In this document: positions 1-5,632 of the stretch, one piece after another
Numbering within the stretch: the stretch's first letter is position 1
Layout of the letters: every line of letters begins with the position of its first letter
Assembly (NCBI GenBank): GCA_030593645.1
Contig: JAUVGT010000327.1
Span: forward strand, 1 to 5,632
Direction: 5' to 3'
Source: Deltaproteobacteria bacterium
GTDB taxonomy: Bacteria > Desulfobacterota > Desulfobacteria > Desulfobacterales > JAUVGT01
Length of the DNA: 5,632 bases
Translations under genes and position numbers: made by a program
Notes under the pieces: generated by a model
Database searches by the model: none
What the model was told of the DNA's origin: nothing
The model's input: only the letters and a program-made list of their open reading frames with translations

Positions 1-47
1 TCAAGGCGTGCAAATTTCGTAATCATGAAGCGTACTTATCGGACCCG

Positions 48-79
48 CCCTGTTAAATCTGTCTTTTTATTTAACAGGG
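48..79. other. Perfect 11-bp stem-loop inside the intergenic element
   Basis: CCCTGTTAAAT at 48-58 pairs exactly with ATTTAACAGGG at 69-79 around a 10-base T-rich loop (59-68). No T tract follows the stem on either strand, so it does not look like an intrinsic terminator. It is better read as the core of the larger imperfect palindrome whose outer arms are at 16-26 and 87-97. Confidence 0.6.
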
Positions 80-120
80 GAGTTGAATGATTGCGAAATG
101 CAGCACAACGCAGAAGTTGG

Positions 121-135
121 TCCGCCTACGGCGGA
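121..135. repeat. Short GC-rich REP-like hairpin
   Basis: TCCGCC, a three-base TAC loop and GGCGGA form a perfect 6-bp stem. Compact GC-rich palindromes of this type are common in REP-like intergenic repeats. It stands out from the AT-rich DNA that follows. No T run follows it, so terminator function is unlikely. Confidence 0.5.
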
Positions 136-187
136 TTACGAGACCGTCAATACATGTTTTTTAATTTTAAAGTAGATCTTCAATCTG

Positions 188-196
188 TGTTATACT
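188..196 (+). promoter_or_regulatory. Candidate extended -10 promoter for the kinase gene
   Basis: The sequence TGTTATACT fits an extended -10 element (TG, one base, then TATACT, one mismatch from TATAAT). It lies in the AT-rich stretch between the repeat element and the gene. No convincing -35 hexamer sits at the right distance upstream, which is tolerated by extended -10 promoters. Transcription would start near 203-204, giving a leader of roughly 55 bases before the TTG start. An overlapping alternative -10 (TATAGT, 200-205) is weaker. An 8-bp palindrome TGCATGCA (214-221) lies in the leader; whether it is an operator is unknown. Confidence 0.35.
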
Positions 197-241
197 GAAT
201 ATAGTAATAATCGTGCATGCAATACAGGTATAGGTTCATAA

Positions 242-248
242 AGGGTGA
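242..248 (+). promoter_or_regulatory. Ribosome binding site supporting the TTG start
   Basis: AGGGTGA, with GGTGA at 244-248, matches the anti-Shine-Dalgarno partner AAGGAGGTGA and ends nine bases before the TTG at 258. The in-frame stop TGA at 252-254 means translation cannot begin further upstream in this frame. The only ATG nearby in the same frame (324) lacks a comparable site, so this motif is the main reason for preferring TTG 258. Confidence 0.5.
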
Positions 249-257
249 GAGTGAAAT

Positions 258-3200
258 TTGCGAAAAAAAAATGACTCCGGAAAACAAAGTGGTAATAATA
301 TAACCGGGCATATCAGACAGCAGATGGATGAACTGCTTCGTCTGGTAAAGGATGACGGTATATGCCGGGAGGCAAGAGGCTCTGTTGTCAATCAAAAGCA
401 GAATAAGCAGCAGTCAAATCAACCCGTATTCAAGACAATTAGCGACATAAAAGACAACCTGGAAGACTTTGTACGGCAGCACGATTATTCCGAAGCGATC
501 AACCAGGTACTTTTCAGTATATCTAACGCTGTAAACACCACATTCAATATTGATGAGCTTTTCAAAACCATCCACGGCATCCTGGGGGGAATCATCGATG
601 TTACAAATTTTTATATTGCCCTCTATGATGTGGATAAAGATACCATTTCCTTTCCATTTAACATGGACAAGATTGATCCTGATGTCGAAGTCATCGAGGA
701 CGCGAGCAAGTCTGTCAGCATGACCAGTAAAGTAATCAATACCGGAAAACCATTGTTGATATCAAAAAAGGGAATGATCGAGCATTTAAAGAAGTATAAT
801 CAAAAATCCATCGGAATTCCATCCGAACTGTGGCTCGGTGTCCCTTTGAAGGTAAAAGGGAAAGTAATCGGTGCCATGGTGGTTCAGAGTTATACTGATC
901 CTCACAGGTACAATGAAAAAGATGTTAGTATCTTAAATTCAGTCTCCGACCAGGTTGCCATCGCGATTGAACGCAAACAGACCGAAGACGCGCTTAAGGA
1001 GAGCGAAGAGCGTTATCGAAACTTTGTAGATAATTTTGACGAAATTATCTTTACTCTCGATTGCAGCCGGGGAATTATCTATCTCAGCCCATCGGTGGAG
1101 ATGATTACCGGTTACAACCGGGAAGAAATTGACAATATATTTTCAGATCATAAAAGCAAAGAATCAGATGTCATGAAAACCGGGCTTACGTCCGGAATCA
1201 TACATCCGGATGATTGTGAGAAGGTCCAGGAAACAATTCAGGATGCAATTCAAAATTTATCCGGTTATACTGCCGAATACAGAATAATTAAAAAAAATGG
1301 AAAATTCAGCTGGTTATTTGAAAAAGGGCGTGTTTTCAAAGGGGATAACGGCAGGAAGAGAATCGAAGGTGTGATATCGGATATCCAGGAGAGAAAGCGG
1401 GCCGAGGAGATCAACCGTGTGATGTTTGAAATATCCAACGCGGTCAATACCACGACCAACCTGGATGAAATGTATCCGATGATCCACTCTTCATTGATGA
1501 AAATTATTGACGTAAAGAATTTTAATATCGCGCTCTACAACCGGGAAGAAAATAAAATTTCATTTCCCTATTATATTGATGAGGTGGATCAGGTTGAAGA
1601 TATTATCGATGATATTGTGATATCAGACGATTCACCATCATTGACCGGTGACTTAATCAAGGCCCGCAAACCGATTTTTTTTAATAAAAATGAGCTGCTG
1701 GAAAGGACCAGTAAAGGTACTGCCGTCGGTACGCCTTCCGTGGCCTGGCTCGGGGTCCCTCTGATGGTTAATAATGAAGTGATCGGTGTCATGACCACAC
1801 AGAGTTATACCGATCCGGATCTGTTTGATGACAGTGATATTGATATTCTGGATTCGGTATCCGATCAGATCGCCATCGCCATTGAACGGAAAAGGTCTGA
1901 GGACGCCCTGAAAGAGAGCGAGGCGATCAATAAAGCCCTGTTTACAATATCCAACGCGGTCAATATCACACCTGATCTTAGTGAATTGTACAAAATTATC
2001 CATAAGTCTCTCGGCCGGGTACTCGATCTGACCAATTTTATCATCGGATTATATAACAGAGATGATAATACCATTGCTTTTGAATATTATATCGATCAGT
2101 TCGATGATCTTCTGGGGGAAACAATTACATTAGCAGACGGCTTTATCGGTAAAAATATAATTCTTTCAGGTAAACCGCTGTTTCTAAAAAATAAAGACCT
2201 TGAGAGAATAGCTGCACAGAAAAATATGCTTGGAACAATATCGAAAGTATGGATTGGTGTTCCTTTGAAAACCGATAATCAGGTAATCGGTTACATGGCC
2301 GCACAGAGTTATATGGATCCTGATCTTTTTGACCGGAGGGATCTGGAAGTATTGAGCGCGGTTTCTGATCAGGTGGCCACGGCCATTGAACGGAAAAGGG
2401 CAGAAAACGCGGAAAAAGAAAGCAAAGCGATCAACAAGGTTCTGTTTTCAATATCAAATGCTGTCAATACCACATTTAATCTGGATGAGCTTTTTAAAAC
2501 CATACACAATATACTCGGTAACATCATCGATGTGACGAATTTTTACATTGCATTGTATGATGAAGGAAAAGATATTATTTCCTTTCCCTTTGATACGGAT
2601 AAAATCGATGACAAGATCGATATTATTGAAAACGCAAGCAAATCAACAAGCTTAACCGGTAAATTAATTCAAAAAGGGCAGCCCATATTAACTTCAAAGA
2701 AAGAAGTGCTTGATCCTGAAAGTAAATATTTTAAGGTATTTACCGGAACACCATCTGAATTATGGCTTGGTGTTCCTTTAAGAGTAAAAGGAAAAACCAT
2801 TGGAGCTATGGTGGCTCAGAGCTATACAGACCCGGATAGGTACAGCCAGAAGGATATGGATATTTTAAACTCTGTTTCAGCCCAGATCGCCATTGCGATC
2901 GAACGCAAGCAGACCGAAGAGGCGCTCAAGGAAAGTGAAGAGATCAACCAGGTTTTATTTAAAATATCCAACGCCGTGAATACCACACGAAACCTCGATG
3001 AACTCTATGTGTCCATTCATGAAGCATTAAACAAAATAATCGATTTAAAAAATTTTTATATCGCATTATATGATCAGGAGACTGATTCTGCAACATTTCC
3101 ATATTATGTGGATGAAATCGATAAAACGATTGTTTCATCGATCGAAAATATCAGCGATCCGGAGAATTCTTCTCTTACCGCAGATGTGATCCGAAACGGG

Positions 3201-5632
3201 AAACCGATTCTATTAAAAAGAGATGAAATATTGGATCGTTTGAAACGATTGGGAAAAAAGGGTTATGGCACTACTGCGAAGATTTGGATGGGAACTCCGC
3301 TTAAAACCGAAGGTGAAGTGATCGGTGTCATGGCGGCCCAGAGCCATACCAATCAGAATCTTTACAATCCAAAAGATATTGAAATTTTCAGTTCGGTTTC
3401 CGATCAGGTGGCCACGGCGATTGAGCGAAAAAGGGCGCAAGACGCACTGCGAGATAGTGAAAAACGGTTTAAAACCCTTTCCGAACAGACCGAGCAGTTC
3501 AGTCTGGCAGCGGCTTCCATGATTTCCTTGCAAGATGAACAGGCCATTTTTAACAGGATCAGCAGGGCCATTGTCGAGTATTCGGATTACAAAAGGGTCG
3601 TTATTTCATTTTTAAAGGATACGCCTCCCTATCGGGATATTATCGGGTTTGGCGGGTATACATCAGAAGAGATTGATGGTATCAGGGGGATAGAGAGGCC
3701 TCAGAGTTTTTTTGACGGGATATTTAAAAAGGGTGACAAATTAAGTCACCTTTCTGTGTATATCCCTCATACCAAAAAAGAAATACTGGGGAACGAAGGC
3801 GTGTTATTTGGAAAAGAGTTCATAACCGTTTCAGAAGATGCATGGCACCCGGAAGATAATCTGTTAGTCAGGATGAATGATGAAAGGGGTGACCTGATCG
3901 GTGCGATATCAGTCGACACTTCTAAATCCGGTAAAAAGCCGACCCGGGATACTGCCCGGCCCCTGGAAATATTTTCCAGTCTGTTTTCACAAATTATTCT
4001 TTATAAGAAAGCCCAGGAAGAGTTGAAGCTGGCCAAAGCTGAAGCCGAGAGCGCCAACCAATCCAAAAGCGAGTTCCTGGCAAACATGAGCCATGAAATC
4101 CGAACGCCAATGAATTCGATCATCGGTTTTGCCAACCTGGTTCTGCAGACCCAACTGGATGCGAGACAAAAGGACTTTTTAGAAAAAATACAGAATTCAG
4201 GCTACCTGCTTCTCGGGCTAATCAATGATATTCTCGATTTTTCCAAGATCGAAGCCGGCAAACTGGACCTGGACAGCACTCATTTTGATCTGCAGGATAT
4301 ATTTGATTCCATATCCGATCTTTTTTCCAACAGCTGCGCTGAAAAAGGTATTGAATTGATCATATCGATAGCTTCTGATACGCCATGCAGTATAAAAGGC
4401 GATCCTTTGCGTTTAAAACAGATTCTGACCAACCTGGTTAATAATGCCATTAAATTTACCAGCACCGGTGAGGTGGCCATTCGGGCTGAAGCTCTCAAGA
4501 AAACAGGTCAATCCGCAAAGTTTCAGTTTACCGTTTCCGACACCGGTATCGGTATTAAACCGAACCAGATTCACAGGCTTTTTGATTCTTTTGTGCAGGC
4601 AGACGGTTCGACGACTCGAAAATTTGGGGGAACGGGCCTGGGCCTGGCAATCAGTAAACACCTGGTCAGCCTAATGGGCGGTAGGATTTGGGCCGAAAGC
4701 GAACTGGGCAGTGGGAGCACATTTTCTTTTACCGCTGAATTTAAGAGACATGCAAAAAGAAAAAAACGATACCTTGCCCCGAAATCTCTGAAAGGGAAGA
4801 AAGTTCTAATTGTTGATGACAGTATCAGATCGAGCGAAATTCTTCTGGAGGTCTTAAAATCATTTACATTCAAGGCAAAAGCCGTGCAGTCCGGTGATGC
4901 GGCCGTTAAAGAACTGGAAAGAGCGGCAAGGAAAAAACCATACGAACTCGTACTCATGGATTGGAGGATGCCGGGAAAAGACGGTATTGACACCGCGAAA
5001 ATGATCCGGGCAAACCGGAATATCATATATACACCGATTATCATGATCACGGCATTCGGCAGGGAAGATGTGAGGAACCAGGCCAAACGGACAGGTATAA
5101 ATGGATATTTGATGAAACCTGTCAAGCGGTCTGTCCTGTTTGACACGATGATGGATATTTTCGGTCATGAGGTCGAAGAGATATCGGGCCGTGATCATGG
5201 TGATCATAAAGAAATCGATCATATGAAAGCCCTTGAAGGAATGCATATCCTACTGGTTGAAGACAATGAGATTAACCAGGAAGTTGCCACAGAGACCCTT
5301 AAATCGGTCAATATTCGGGTTGCAACGGCTGACAATGGAAATGAGGCTATTGAAGCGATCAAAAAACATGATTATGACGCGGTAATCATGGATGTTCAGA
5401 TGCCTGAAATGGACGGTTATGAAGCAACCCGGGTGATCCGTTCTGATCCCCGAAATAAAGACCTGCCGATTATTGCAATGACGGCCCATGCCATGAAAGG
5501 TGATCGTGAGAAATGTCTTGAAGCCGGCATGAATGATTATGTCAGAAAACCGATCGATACCGAAGAGCTTTTTGCTGCCTTAAGCAACTTGAACAAGCAT
5601 GACAGAAGCATTTCATCAAAAAAGACATCTTC
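258..5632 (+). CDS. Giant cytoplasmic multi-GAF/PAS hybrid sensor histidine kinase with two receiver domains (3' partial)
   Basis: This gene encodes a sensor kinase expected to autophosphorylate on a histidine using ATP and pass the phosphate to its own receiver domains. The frame is open for 1791 codons and continues past the window. Domains by residue, counted from TTG 258: tail 1-79, GAF1 80-250, PAS 251-381, GAF2 383-554, GAF3 555-722, GAF4 723-893, GAF5 894-1067, divergent GAF6 about 1081-1248, HisKA 1269-1335, HATPase_c 1381-1495, REC1 1511-1635, REC2 1659-1775. The catalytic His is about residue 1279 in FLANMSHEIRTPMN. No membrane segment or signal peptide is seen, so a cytosolic sensor of intracellular signals is inferred; the ligands are unknown. 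The GAFs lack an obvious chromophore cysteine. ATG 324 is the alternative start, removing 22 residues. An HPt domain may follow beyond the window. Function as a hybrid kinase is near certain; the signal and output are not. Confidence 0.96.
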   Translation, partial: MRKKNDSGKQSGNNITGHIRQQMDELLRLVKDDGICREARGSVVNQKQNKQQSNQPVFKTISDIKDNLEDFVRQHDYSEAINQVLFSISNAVNTTFNIDELFKTIHGILGGIIDVTNFYIALYDVDKDTISFPFNMDKIDPDVEVIEDASKSVSMTSKVINTGKPLLISKKGMIEHLKKYNQKSIGIPSELWLGVPLKVKGKVIGAMVVQSYTDPHRYNEKDVSILNSVSDQVAIAIERKQTEDALKESEERYRNFVDNFDEIIFTLDCSRGIIYLSPSVEMITGYNREEIDNIFSDHKSKESDVMKTGLTSGIIHPDDCEKVQETIQDAIQNLSGYTAEYRIIKKNGKFSWLFEKGRVFKGDNGRKRIEGVISDIQERKRAEEINRVMFEISNAVNTTTNLDEMYPMIHSSLMKIIDVKNFNIALYNREENKISFPYYIDEVDQVEDIIDDIVISDDSPSLTGDLIKARKPIFFNKNELLERTSKGTAVGTPSVAWLGVPLMVNNEVIGVMTTQSYTDPDLFDDSDIDILDSVSDQIAIAIERKRSEDALKESEAINKALFTISNAVNITPDLSELYKIIHKSLGRVLDLTNFIIGLYNRDDNTIAFEYYIDQFDDLLGETITLADGFIGKNIILSGKPLFLKNKDLERIAAQKNMLGTISKVWIGVPLKTDNQVIGYMAAQSYMDPDLFDRRDLEVLSAVSDQVATAIERKRAENAEKESKAINKVLFSISNAVNTTFNLDELFKTIHNILGNIIDVTNFYIALYDEGKDIISFPFDTDKIDDKIDIIENASKSTSLTGKLIQKGQPILTSKKEVLDPESKYFKVFTGTPSELWLGVPLRVKGKTIGAMVAQSYTDPDRYSQKDMDILNSVSAQIAIAIERKQTEEALKESEEINQVLFKISNAVNTTRNLDELYVSIHEALNKIIDLKNFYIALYDQETDSATFPYYVDEIDKTIVSSIENISDPENSSLTADVIRNGKPILLKRDEILDRLKRLGKKGYGTTAKIWMGTPLKTEGEVIGVMAAQSHTNQNLYNPKDIEIFSSVSDQVATAIERKRAQDALRDSEKRFKTLSEQTEQFSLAAASMISLQDEQAIFNRISRAIVEYSDYKRVVISFLKDTPPYRDIIGFGGYTSEEIDGIRGIERPQSFFDGIFKKGDKLSHLSVYIPHTKKEILGNEGVLFGKEFITVSEDAWHPEDNLLVRMNDERGDLIGAISVDTSKSGKKPTRDTARPLEIFSSLFSQIILYKKAQEELKLAKAEAESANQSKSEFLANMSHEIRTPMNSIIGFANLVLQTQLDARQKDFLEKIQNSGYLLLGLINDILDFSKIEAGKLDLDSTHFDLQDIFDSISDLFSNSCAEKGIELIISIASDTPCSIKGDPLRLKQILTNLVNNAIKFTSTGEVAIRAEALKKTGQSAKFQFTVSDTGIGIKPNQIHRLFDSFVQADGSTTRKFGGTGLGLAISKHLVSLMGGRIWAESELGSGSTFSFTAEFKRHAKRKKRYLAPKSLKGKKVLIVDDSIRSSEILLEVLKSFTFKAKAVQSGDAAVKELERAARKKPYELVLMDWRMPGKDGIDTAKMIRANRNIIYTPIIMITAFGREDVRNQAKRTGINGYLMKPVKRSVLFDTMMDIFGHEVEEISGRDHGDHKEIDHMKALEGMHILLVEDNEINQEVATETLKSVNIRVATADNGNEAIEAIKKHDYDAVIMDVQMPEMDGYEATRVIRSDPRNKDLPIIAMTAHAMKGDREKCLEAGMNDYVRKPIDTEELFAALSNLNKHDRSISSKKTS
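495..1007 (+). other. GAF1 domain (type A)
   Basis: This is the first sensory GAF unit, about residues 80-250. It opens with the helix AINQVLFSISNAVNTTFN, continues through NFYIALYD and the WLGVPL strand motif, then VIGAMVVQSYTDP, and ends in the signalling helix AIAIERKQTEDALKESEE. These are the shared landmarks of all five tandem units. By hand alignment it is about 70% identical to GAF4, far closer than to GAF2, GAF3 or GAF5. The ligand cannot be told from sequence. It is separated from the rest of the GAF array by the PAS domain. Confidence 0.88.
1008..1400 (+). other. PAS/PAC sensory domain inserted between GAF1 and GAF2
   Basis: Residues about 251-381 show a PAS core (RYRNFVDNFDEIIFTLD, then IIYLSPSVEMITGYNREEI) and the PAC half (AEYRIIKKNGKFSWLFEKG through IEGVISDIQERKRAEE). 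The HPDD motif usual in this PAS type is present at IHPDD. About 18 extra residues (near 1141-1200, a polar DHKSKESD stretch) lie between the GY helix and HPDD, a longer connection than is typical. The C-terminal DIQERKRAEE helix runs straight into the start of GAF2. No heme- or flavin-binding signature is clear, so the cofactor and signal are unknown. Confidence 0.87.
1404..1919 (+). other. GAF2 domain (type B)
   Basis: Residues about 383-554 carry the same landmarks as GAF1: EINRVMFEISNAVNTT, NFNIALYN, WLGVPL, VIGVMTTQSYTDP, and the closing helix IAIAIERKRSEDALKESE. It has the type-B signature FPYYIDE, where the type-A units (1 and 4) have FPF..DKID. Its closest partner in the array appears to be GAF5. 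A 19-base block at its start (1431-1449) recurs exactly in GAF3 (1947-1965). Confidence 0.86.
1920..2423 (+). other. GAF3 domain (type C, most individual of the tandem set)
   Basis: Residues about 555-722 begin AINKALFTISNAVN and include NFIIGLYN, FEYYIDQFD, WIGVPL and VIGYMAAQSYMDP, ending in VATAIERKRAENAEKES. At 168 residues it is the shortest repeat unit. It shares the YYID feature with GAF2 and GAF5 but differs more through its middle (GETITLADGFIGKNI). Its closing linker is nearly identical at DNA level to that of GAF5. Confidence 0.85.
2424..2936 (+). other. GAF4 domain (type A, duplicate of GAF1)
   Basis: Residues about 723-893 start AINKVLFSISNAVNTTFN and contain NIIDVTNFYIALYD, SELWLGVPLRVKGK and TIGAMVAQSYTDP, closing with IAIAIERKQTEEALKESE. 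By hand alignment roughly 122 of 171 positions match GAF1, with differences concentrated in the segment between the SLTGKLIQ helix and the WLGVPL strand. That variable middle is where a ligand pocket would be expected, so the two copies may have diverged in specificity (inference). Confidence 0.86.
2937..3458 (+). other. GAF5 domain (type B-like, related to GAF2)
   Basis: Residues about 894-1067 begin EINQVLFKISNAVNTT and show NFYIALYD, FPYYVDEID, WMGTPL and VIGVMAAQSHTNQ, ending in VATAIERKRAQDALRDSE. It departs from the consensus at two otherwise fixed spots: GTPL for GVPL, and SHTNQ for SYTDP. It is the last of the regular tandem units; after it the repeat period ends and a distinct GAF-like domain follows. 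Confidence 0.84.
3498..4001 (+). other. GAF6: divergent GAF-like domain next to the kinase core
   Basis: Residues about 1081-1248 (FSLAAASMISLQDEQAIFNR, then KRVVISFLKD, IIGFGGYTSEEID, LLVRMND and DLIGAISVD) have the order of helices and strands expected for a GAF fold. They lack the NAVNTT start and the WLGVPL motif of the five upstream units, so this domain is not a product of the same recent duplications. It resembles membrane-proximal-type GAF domains found directly before HisKA in other hybrid kinases, from family knowledge. It is followed by the helix ILYKKAQEELKLAKAEAES, which leads into HisKA. Confidence 0.7.
4062..4262 (+). other. HisKA dimerisation and phosphoacceptor domain
   Basis: The H-box FLANMSHEIRTPMN carries the phosphorylated histidine at 4092-4094 (about residue 1279), followed by the standard E and the RTP-M residues. 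The second helix ends with the usual LINDILDFSKIEAGKLDLD. All features of an active HisKA dimerisation domain are present. The domain forms the four-helix bundle of the kinase dimer and donates phosphate to the receivers. Confidence 0.96.
4398..4742 (+). other. HATPase_c catalytic ATP-binding domain
   Basis: This is the ATP-binding kinase domain. The N-box is ILTNLVNNAIKFT, with the Mg-coordinating Asn at about residue 1396 (4443). The G1 box is VSDTGIGI, with Asp at about 1428. The F-box region is LFDSFVQADGSTTRKFGG, and the G2 box GGTGLGLAIS is at about 1457. The fold closes with GGRIWAESELGSGSTFSFTA. Nothing needed for catalysis is missing. Confidence 0.96.
4788..5162 (+). other. REC1 receiver domain
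   Basis: The acidic pair (VLIVDDS, residues 1520-1521), phosphoacceptor Asp (LMDWRMPGKDG, about 1568), switch Thr (MITAFG, about 1598) and conserved Lys (YLMKPV, about 1620) are all present, so it should accept phosphate. It follows the kinase core after a short basic stretch (KRHAKRKKR). The Trp after the phosphorylated Asp is typical of first receivers in tandem-REC hybrid kinases. Confidence 0.94.
5232..5582 (+). other. REC2 receiver domain
   Basis: The acidic pair (ILLVEDNEIN, residues 1668-1669), phosphoacceptor Asp (IMDVQMPEMDG, about 1712), switch Thr (AMTAHAM, about 1742) and Lys (YVRKPI, about 1764) are all present. The EDNEIN start and TAHAM motif are typical of receivers in multistep phosphorelays that hand phosphate to an HPt domain. 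The chain continues as a polar tail (SNLNKHDRSISSKK) when the window ends, so a C-terminal HPt domain or a simple end are both possible. Confidence 0.95.

Larger units (their letters stand above)
1..150. repeat. Palindrome-rich intergenic repeat element, probably cut by the window's left edge
   Basis: This stretch is non-coding and built from inverted repeats. The outer arms are TTCGTAATCAT at 16-26 and ATGATTGCGAA at 87-97, which pair at 10 of 11 positions; weaker pairing extends outward if a two-base gap is allowed (TGCAAATTTCG against TGCATTTCG on the complement). Inside them lies a perfect 11-bp stem (48-58 with 69-79), and to the right a separate GC-rich hairpin (121-135). I recall similar sequence, including a CAACGCAGAAGTTGG block and a GAGACCGTCAA end, as dispersed intergenic copies in Desulfobacterales genomes. 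That is memory, not a search. The left boundary is not visible. No transposase is present, so a non-autonomous MITE- or REP-like repeat is the best guess. Confidence 0.55.
495..3458 (+). repeat. Coding tandem array of five related GAF units, interrupted once by PAS
   Basis: Five units of 168-174 residues share a start helix (INxxxFxISNAVN), a W-[LIM]-G-[VT]-PL motif, an IG-x-M-x-x-QS motif and a signalling-helix end (AIERK, usually continuing to an ESE-type end). Spacing between equivalent Ile codons is 516, 504 and 513 bases for units 2 to 3, 3 to 4 and 4 to 5. The units are diverged at DNA level in their cores but retain near-identical stretches at their edges. They arose by internal duplication. 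Confidence 0.85.

Noticed and set aside
48..79. Stem-loop as intrinsic terminator of an upstream gene
   Set aside because: No T tract follows the stem on either strand; the T run is in the loop.
87..164. A 25-residue open frame starting ATG at 87
   Set aside because: It lies within the palindromic repeat element, has no convincing ribosome site, and its sequence is fixed by the hairpin arms; most likely chance.
271..303. Ten-codon leader-like open frame starting at ATG 271 within the A-run
   Set aside because: It overlaps the kinase start out of frame, lacks its own clear ribosome site and has no attenuator-like codon pattern.
180..395. Antisense open frame across the promoter and gene start
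   Set aside because: It straddles AT-rich non-coding DNA and the kinase N-terminus, with hydrophobic residues that come from AT-rich sequence; no ribosome site or family resemblance seen.
1113..1551. Identical 16 bases (TACAACCGGGAAGAAA) at 1113-1128 in PAS and 1536-1551 in GAF2
   Set aside because: The flanking sequences are not homologous and both encode YNREE, a common helix-cap type motif; probably chance.
495..3458. Phytochrome-like chromophore-binding or cyclic-nucleotide NKFDE GAF type
   Set aside because: No cysteine in a suitable position and no NKFDE motif were seen in any of the GAF units.
4571..5146. Long antisense open frame (191 codons) opposite HATPase_c and REC1
   Set aside because: The + strand here encodes perfectly conserved kinase and receiver motifs; the antisense product shows no recognisable domain and is a shadow of coding bias.

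Overview
The window holds one very long gene on the + strand, preceded by about 250 bases of non-coding DNA. The gene reads without a stop or frameshift from about position 258 to the last base (5632). It encodes at least 1791 residues of a giant soluble hybrid sensor histidine kinase, and its 3' end lies outside the window. No other protein gene, tRNA, rRNA, CRISPR array or transposase is visible. Antisense open frames opposite the kinase are shadows of its coding sequence.

Layout. Positions 1-150 are an intergenic element rich in inverted repeats: nested dyads plus a compact GC-rich hairpin. I recall similar sequence as a dispersed intergenic repeat in Desulfobacterales genomes, but cannot verify that here. 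Positions 165-257 are an AT-rich leader with a plausible extended -10 promoter and a Shine-Dalgarno sequence placed for a TTG start at 258. An alternative ATG at 324 has no good ribosome site. The protein then runs: N-terminal tail, GAF1, PAS, GAF2, GAF3, GAF4, GAF5, a divergent sixth GAF-like domain, helical linker, HisKA, HATPase_c, REC1, REC2 and an unfinished tail.

How it should work. No transmembrane segment or signal peptide is seen, so it is probably a cytoplasmic kinase. The GAF/PAS array would sense internal small molecules, redox state or partner proteins. Five GAF units of 168-174 residues are joined by near-identical helical linkers and would pass signal to the kinase core. The catalytic histidine (about residue 1279), the ATP-binding N, G1 and G2 boxes, and the Asp/Thr/Lys residues of both receivers are intact, so an active phosphorelay is predicted. 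The second receiver would pass phosphate on to an HPt domain or protein that is not in the window.

Organism. Moderate GC content, the style of multi-GAF hybrid kinase and the upstream repeat suggest a Desulfobacterota (deltaproteobacterial sulfate-reducer type) bacterium. This is an inference of modest confidence. The most notable point is the internal evolution of the GAF array (order A-PAS-B-C-A'-B'), with linkers conserved at DNA level. I see no evidence of a wholly new kind of system.
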